64,000 nucleotides of DNA from Moniliophthora roreri. Its lineage: Eukaryota > Basidiomycota > Agaricomycetes > Agaricales > Marasmiaceae. The notes beneath the pieces were generated by a model, which worked only from the letters and a program-made list of their open reading frames with translations, searched no databases and was not told the DNA's origin. A program made the position numbers and the translations under genes. Where the stretch lies: contig LATX02000222.1 of the NCBI GenBank assembly GCA_001466705.2, positions 1 through 64,000 of the forward strand. Direction: 5' to 3'. This document shows, in pieces, positions 58,613-64,000 of the stretch (the stretch's first letter is position 1; each line of letters opens with the position of its first letter).

Positions 58613-58779
58613 TGGAGAGGGCCGAGTGGTCTGGCTATCGCGATGCCGAAGACGATGCTGCTGGTTCTGATGATGGCTAACTACGTACACGGAAATGTAG
58701 ACTACGCGCCGGAAGCTCATGCCAAACACTGCCAAACAGGCCTGGAACCTCCGCTCCGTGCCCCGGTCCCCCTACTACA
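58613..58779 (-). repeat. 5' LTR of the 795-bp element
   Basis: Identical by reading to the LTR at 57985-58151. It is followed on the plus strand by the CTGG target duplication. Confidence 0.9.
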
Positions 58780-58783
58780 CTGG

Positions 58784-59798
58784 AAATGACTCACCAAATG
58801 TATTCCTCACAAAACTGAACACTCTGCCCCTCCTCATTAATTTCTTTCCGTCCGAAAAGGCCTGGTTGTTTTCATCGTTCAATACAAAAAAATTCCTTCT
58901 TTGCTCCAGGACTTAGGGAAATGGTTCGATCCTGAAGAGACATCTGGTGCTGACGCGTTGATGAATGATGACGGTGGTTGGTGACAAGGATATTGATGCA
59001 CTGCCACGCGGCGACGGCTTGTCTTTTCCCATCACAATCAAAAATCTGTCACTTCGCTCTATCATCAGGTGAGCTCGCAAAATTTTCTCTTGTTATCAGT
59101 TCAACGAAAGATACAGGAGAAATCCGCGGGCGGCTCACGCTAAAGGTTCAACCGGCAGTTTTTCAACTTTGGTGCCCCTGTTGCCGCTGGCGAAAGGGTT
59201 CAACAGGAGTGGTGTAATGATACCTTTGCATCAGACGTCTGCCTCCCTGGGTGGTGTTGAGATTGCCTGGACTAGCCTAACAAGCCTTGACAGTATTAGC
59301 TTCTGTCAATACTAATTCTTCTTGATAGTGAGGTTATCTGATCCATGAAAAGGCAGCGGAGTTCAAACACGAACCACTGAATAGTCGTTCGTCACTTTAT
59401 CGCATGTAAGTGTCACATCTATCATACTCAACTGACAGTTTCCATGACTTGATGTCTTTATGCTTTCGCTCCAATGCACGTATCCCCGCCTTCTGAGCGC
59501 CCAAGTACGTCAAACGAGTTGACAGATCTCGAAGCAGGCGAGTCCTTCGTCTCATCGCTGTCCGTCTCCATATTATACTGATGAAAATCCCTCTTAGGTG
59601 GAGTTGGAAGCTCTCATGTTGAATCGGGAAGCATAGAAGTGAATTAGCCTTCGCCGTACAATCCGAGCAGTCTTCGCCTGCACATGCGTTCTTCATTTAG
59701 TCGTTTGTATGTTCTCACATATACATTTTAATTTTGGATCGGACCTTGATTGATCTCGCATAACGAATAGGTATTTAAATGGTTTTCCAGGGTGCTTT
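58784..59798. other. Intergenic, copy of the 43-kb flank
   Basis: 58,785-59,060 is a diverged duplicate of 43,010-43,345. 59,400-59,790 is the diverged 5' flank of the seven-helix unit (compare TCTCACATATACA...TTTAATTTTGG with 44,392-44,407). No gene is supported. Confidence 0.5.
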
Positions 59799-59816
59799 CC
59801 CCCCCCCCCCCCCCCC
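59799..59816 (+). repeat. Run of 18 C
   Basis: An uninterrupted C18 tract ending 27 bp before the start codon of seven-helix gene 4. Length may be unreliable in the assembly. The other copies have CCCTTCTGG or similar there. Confidence 0.9.
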
Positions 59817-59843
59817 GAACGGTTGAATCTGACACCACACACC

Positions 59844-61043
59844 ATGGCGCAAGTCGACGTATTCGAAAAGTCTCTCTACGTCGCCAATGTTTTCGCCTGC
59901 ATTCTCTATGGTTCAGTCGCTCTTTTCAATGCTCCTAGATGACTTTGTTGACATCATACTATAATTAGGTCTGGAGCTATACCTAGCGTTTACCACAATT
60001 TATCTCCTGGTCATCGATCGCTCCCGACGAACAAGGAAGCAGAAGATCTTCTACATATTCTACATCGCATCTATAGTGCTCGCCCAGGCATTGGCGATAG
60101 CGTCCAACACTGCACTCGGGTATCTGATGTGGTTGGAGCATCGAGACTTTCCTGGAGGTCCCATGGCGTATTACACCGGCACCACGACGAGCTGGAACAA
60201 CTTCACCGGTATTTCGTCAATTGAATTAACTAATTTCCTTGGTAATTTACTATCGGTCGGTGCCATCTACTACCCCCTTTTTTTTCAGTGGTGACTCTCT
60301 CATCGTATGGTAGCTATACCGATGCTATGTCATCTGGAACTCCAGTATACCTGTTATGATTCTTCCTGTTCTTATGTTTCTCACTGCGAGTGGTCAGTAC
60401 TCCTCCTTTACTTAACGTCTATCTTGTCTCATTCGTCCATTACAGTCATGGCTATAATGACCCTCGTTCAAAGTGCTGGAACGTCGATTTATTCCTCCCA
60501 ATCTGTCAACTTTGTCGTTCTTTGGATCTCTATCACGTCAAGCCTTAACGTCCTTCTCACCGCTCTCATTTCGTTCCGTCTGCTATCAGCTCGACGAAGA
60601 CTCCTGAAGCTTAATATAACAGCTCCTACACAGTATATTGGGGTCGTCGCTATACTGGTAGAGAGTTCACTACCATTTCCGGTGTTGGGGATACTCTATG
60701 CAGTATTATCGGCGAAGAATATCGGGGTGTACATGATTTTTGCAGTGTTTTGGGGCTTGTACGCTGTAAGTCGAGCCTTGATTCTTCCCTGATATTCAAG
60801 CACTAATGGACGCATTGTGATTTATAGGGAATAGCACCACTCCTGATTATCTATCGTGTGGCGAAAGGCACCGCCTGGTCGAACAACGATAATGAAACTG
60901 TATTCAGTGATGTAAGGATCACAATACGGACGACCACGAATACGGCTACAGACTCAGACTTCAGAAGGACAGATAGTGAGCTAGAGGATGGTACACGTAC
61001 GATTGCTCTCAAGCATCTCGATCCATCCTACCCCTCGGTATAA
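59844..61043 (+). CDS. Seven-helix membrane protein 4
   Basis: Starts MAQVDVFEKSLYVANVFACI; five exons with the same introns as copies 1-3, about 320 residues. Keeps SRRTRKQKIFYIFYIASIVL, WLEHRDFPGGPMAYYTGTTT, YRCYVIWNSSIPVMILPVLM, SARRRLLKLNI, ILVESSLPFPVLGILYAVLS and RVAKGTAW. The tail DVRITIRTTTNTATDSDFRR and the 3' flank match copy 3. It lies about 10 kb from the array, beyond an unrelated gene and the retrotransposon, and converges with copy 5. Confidence 0.86.
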
Positions 61044-61222
61044 GATTCTCTGATAATCGTCAGAGACGGACATATGGACACGGGCCTAGGTTGAAAGTTG
61101 TACGATATATACACAAAGTACTTGTACTATAACTACAGTATGGTGAAGTTAGTTATTAGACACGAAAAGGCGATAAAAGAATCGTCCATGGTATTACAGC
61201 AAGGCCTTGACACAACAGAGTT

Positions 61223-62383
61223 TCAGGAATGCGTACTATTGTCAGTAGACGTTAGAGCCCTATCACCACTCTCCATCCTGTCCAAATCCGGATCCGAGAC
61301 CGTCGTTCTTCCCACAGCCACCTTCAAATCGGTGAAAATCACTGTACTGTGGTCGCCAGACCAAGCTGTTCCTCTAGCAACCCGATAAATGATGAGCATC
61401 GGTGAGATTCCCTGGTCATTTACATTCAGCATCTCCTGATCCTTCGTGAGTGTAGAAGAACAACCTACCGCAGACAACCCAGCGAATACCGAAAAAATCG
61501 TGTAGACCGTCACGCCCTTTCCTAACAACACCGCAAAGATGACACCAAATACCGTAAATAAGAGCGAGCTCTCAACTAATATAGCCACGATGCTAGTATA
61601 TTGCTTCGGCGCCAGCATCCCCAGCTTTCTTAGTCTTCTCCGAGCCATGATAAGGCGAAACGAGATCAGGCAAGTCAGGAGGACGTTAAGACTTGACAGA
61701 AACGCGACCCAAAGGACGATATAGTTCGCGGCACGGTGTGCAAAGACAGATGTACCTGCGCTTTGTATGATAGCCATTATGGCCATCGCTGACGTCCAAG
61801 TGATACATTAGCAAAGTTTGAAGATTGAGACAGGCATTGGACGTACCACTCGATGTAAGAAATAAAATCGTGGGTAAAATCATGACAGGGAGTGAGCCCC
61901 AGATAACGTAGCAACGATAAAGCTGAAGAGGGCGCGTTAAGTTCCGAGCCAATGACATAAAACTGAGAGGAGCGCGGCACACCAGAAGAAGATTCCCAAG
62001 AAAAACGGATAGTTCAACACTGCCGATTCCTGTAAAGTTATTCCAACTTTTTGTTGAAGTTGCAAAATGATATCCAATAGGACCTCCCGGGAAATCTCGA
62101 TGTTCAATCCACATCAACTGTCCAGCTGCTACGTTCGATGCCACCGCTAACGATTGAACTAGCAGAATGACCATGATATAGCTGATGAAGAAGATTTTGT
62201 GTCCCCGAGCTTGAGATTGGTCGCGAAGTAAAAGGTAGATGGTTTTGAACGCGAGGCATAGCTCGAAGCCTGATAATACACGTCGTAATTAGTATGCAGC
62301 GATTGGACTTGAGGAGAATGAAAAGATGCACCGTAGATAATGCCCGCGAAGGTGTTGCCGATGTAGAGGCATCGCTCAAACAT
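61223..62383 (-). CDS. Seven-helix membrane protein 5 (diverged)
   Basis: Minus strand. Starts MFERCLYIGNTFAGIIYG, lacking the MVQIDI leader of copies 1-4. Same intron positions: after IYG, before LYRCYVIWG, before MAIMAIIQSAG and before GISPMLIIYRVARGTAW. Keeps WIEHRDFPGGPIGYH, a basic loop MARRRLRKLGM and ILVESSLLFTVFGVIFAVLL. The loop after helix 1 is RDQSQARGHK instead of SRRTRKQK, and the tail is unrelated beyond the TDLKV region. The oldest paralogue of the group here. GPCR-like topology predicted, ligand unknown. Confidence 0.82.
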
Positions 62384-62479
62384 GAGACTGGATTCGGATT
62401 CAGCCGTTCTTGCTTCTGATGTGGAGAAACTTGGGAATCGGTTTTTATATGTCCTGCTTGGACTGAAAAAAGGACCATT

Positions 62480-63470
62480 CTATGGGTGAGAACGTAGGTA
62501 TAGCCATGTTGAAGGATTCAATGCAAAGAGTGTTTCCGAGTCCTGACGCAAAATTTGACGTTCATGACTAGGCAGTGCATCGACTATATCATTGATGTCC
62601 TCTACATAGTCACAAGCTTGCAAACATAGCATCTTCGCTTTTCTCCGCCTAGAATTAGGGTCGAGCAATGAACACACAAGACTTTTGAGACGAACTGTGA
62701 GGGTATAGGGAGTGCTCACAGAGAACCTATTTTCCTCCTTCTGTCTCTCTTCGACTAGAAAGCCAAAAGCCCTATTCAGTTATTTTTGGCAGGCGAGCAG
62801 TGGGGAAATGATTGACAGGTGGAATGTCAGATGGCGTCTGGGGTGACATGGACGTCGAAGAATAAAAAACGTCGGTAACCGGACCCAAGAACGTTCCCGC
62901 GGCCGGAAAAATTCCGGCATTCTCCTGGCTTCGGAAGATGGAGATCACCGTCTGATTGATGAGGGACGGCGTTCGCTGCCTGTGAGGTTCCGTCCTTTGA
63001 CTGTAACCGCCATCAGACCTTCCACCCTTCAATATTTCAATCTCTCCACTAATCTTCTGCCAAATATGACCTGTAATTTTCGCACTGGCTGAAGGAAAGA
63101 ACAGATTTTATGCGAGTATCCGGATAATTTGGTTTCCTCATCGCTCAGTCACCAGAGCGTTCTCCTGAGCTAATAATCATTGTTTCCTCGGGCGCTTGGC
63201 TGCGGTTCTTCCTGGGCAGTTGACTTTGGCTTCCTACTCGACTTCGGCTTTCGCATCGTAGTCTTGGTCAGCTCTTGAATATTAGTTTGCAATTCCTTCG
63301 AGCACCCTTCGGGGATATTGTCCTCTGAGACTGTGCATCCGGCCTCACGATTAGGCGCAGGCTTCATAGTCCACGATGGTCCAGCTTGCTTCTCTCTGTT
63401 CTCATCCAACGCTTCAGTATCAGAGGTAGTTATGGGTTGATTGGGTAATGGAGAAGAGAGGATAGGTGCA
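62480..63470 (-). CDS. Possible small spliced gene, no recognised domain
   Basis: Three minus-strand open pieces might be exons: a Lys/Ser/Pro-rich part (DENREKQAGPSWTMKPAPNR to KPKSSRKPKSTAQEEPQPSA, 63,409-63,180), a middle part after an acceptor near 63,096 (KITGHIWQKISGEIEILKGG to IPPVNHFPTARLPK) and a C-terminal part (EERQKEENRFSVSTPYTLTV to QDSETLFALNPSTWLYLRSH, ending at 62480). The last has a helical, charged look (CLQACDYVEDINDIVDALPS). I could not identify the donor for the second intron. Could be a nuclear protein, but nothing proves it. Confidence 0.35.
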
Positions 63471-64000
63471 GAAAAAAAGTTGAACAGTTTTGTATTCCGT
63501 CACTCACAGGATTGTGCACTACCTCTGGCTCATTAAATTACGCACAGGCCCATTGCAAGTCCGTCTTCGCAGACCGCTCGCGATTGAAGGTTATCATATT
63601 GAGCTCTTCAGAGAAACATTCATGTACTCGTTACCCAACTTTCAATCCTCAATCCACTGTAACGGCGTATCCAGAGCTTCTACTGCTACCATCAAACTCG
63701 CGTTCCAATATACTGGGTCACTCGCTTGCTTCTTCCTGCTTGAGACCGGTAGCAGAACGGGAAATATCGATTACCGCTGCGGCGTTGTTTTCAATGTTGG
63801 TTGCACGAGACAAACCGACCGTGCTCTCCATATTGTCGCTACTGAGTGTAATGCGAATAATGATGGTTGTCGAAACAAGACCCTATGCTTCGGGTGAGTA
63901 TGAAGCTTGAATTTATCTCGAGGATGACTTGCCGCAATGGGAGCCCAAATACGCAGGCATATATCAAGAATAGAAATGGATGCATCACTGATAGTACTCG
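63471..64000. other. Window edge, no assignable gene
   Basis: Two overlapping plus-strand frames (63490-63897 and 63512-63910) are open in different phases over the same bases, so at most one is real; neither has a recognisable motif. Confidence 0.35.

Larger units (their letters stand above)
57985..58779 (-). mobile_element. Complete 795-bp non-autonomous LTR retrotransposon (TRIM-like)
   Basis: Two direct LTRs of 167 bp (57985-58151 and 58613-58779), identical by my reading, each TG...CA, enclose 461 bp. CTGG at 57981-57984 and 58780-58783 is the target duplication. Read on the minus strand, a primer-binding site (58609-58590) lies three bases after the 5' LTR, then a Gag-like leader ORF (58489-58229), then a G-rich polypurine tract (58163-58156) just before the 3' LTR. 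There is no protease, reverse transcriptase or integrase, so movement would need a larger relative in trans. Identical LTRs indicate a recent insertion. One ambiguous base (58438) lies inside. Confidence 0.9.

Noticed and set aside
63490..63910. Two overlapping ORFs of 135 and 132 codons at the window end
   Set aside because: Different frames over the same bases; neither has motifs or exon structure.

Overview
This is nuclear DNA of a filamentous basidiomycete, most likely an agaricomycete. The genes are split by many short introns (about 45-85 nt, GT...AG). The protein families are ones known to be expanded in mushrooms: a seven-helix family with a 'WLEHRDFPGGP' motif, a multi-helix membrane family with 'FWWNKPLRVRY' and a C-terminal 'PHIG', and microsomal-type epoxide hydrolases. 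There is no sign of bacterial, organellar or viral origin. The window is a duplication-rich accessory region: few intact genes, many decayed copies, and several small mobile elements.

Layout. 0-4.9 kb: no assignable gene, some repeats. 4.9-7.3 kb: membrane-protein gene A (minus), split by a 783-bp element with 27-bp terminal inverted repeats. 7.6-12.1 kb and 20.4-25.0 kb: two copies of one large segmental duplication, each with a membrane-protein 3' remnant, a decayed coiled-coil gene, an epoxide hydrolase and the first exons of a second coiled-coil type. The hydrolase is dead in the first copy and intact in the second. 15.3-16.4 kb: an intact single-pass surface protein. 25.3-27.2 kb: intact membrane-protein gene B. 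28-43 kb: the core of an epoxide hydrolase / coiled-coil cluster, with four more hydrolase copies (only the last intact) and coiled-coil genes C, D and E plus remnants. 44.5-49.5 kb: a tandem array of three seven-helix genes. 50-54.9 kb: a coiled-coil pseudogene, then nothing assignable. 55-57.8 kb: an unrecognised multi-exon gene. 58 kb: a 795-bp non-autonomous LTR retrotransposon. 59.8-62.4 kb: two more seven-helix genes. 62.5-63.5 kb: a possible small gene.

The clearest new item is the retrotransposon. It has 167-bp LTRs (TG...CA), a 4-bp target duplication, a primer site matching a tRNA-Ser-like 3' end, a G-rich polypurine tract and a Gag-like leader ORF. Three solo LTRs of the same family lie elsewhere in the window, all with 4-bp target duplications. 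At one of them the empty site survives in the neighbouring tandem copies. Two inverted-repeat elements are also delimited, one by the paralogous reading frame it interrupts and one by an empty tandem copy.

Functionally, the two intact epoxide hydrolases keep all expected catalytic residues and probably hydrate epoxides on the ER or at membranes. No polyketide, terpene or P450 gene is next to them, so their substrate cannot be read from context. The coiled-coil family travels with the hydrolases through the duplications, but no function can be assigned to it.
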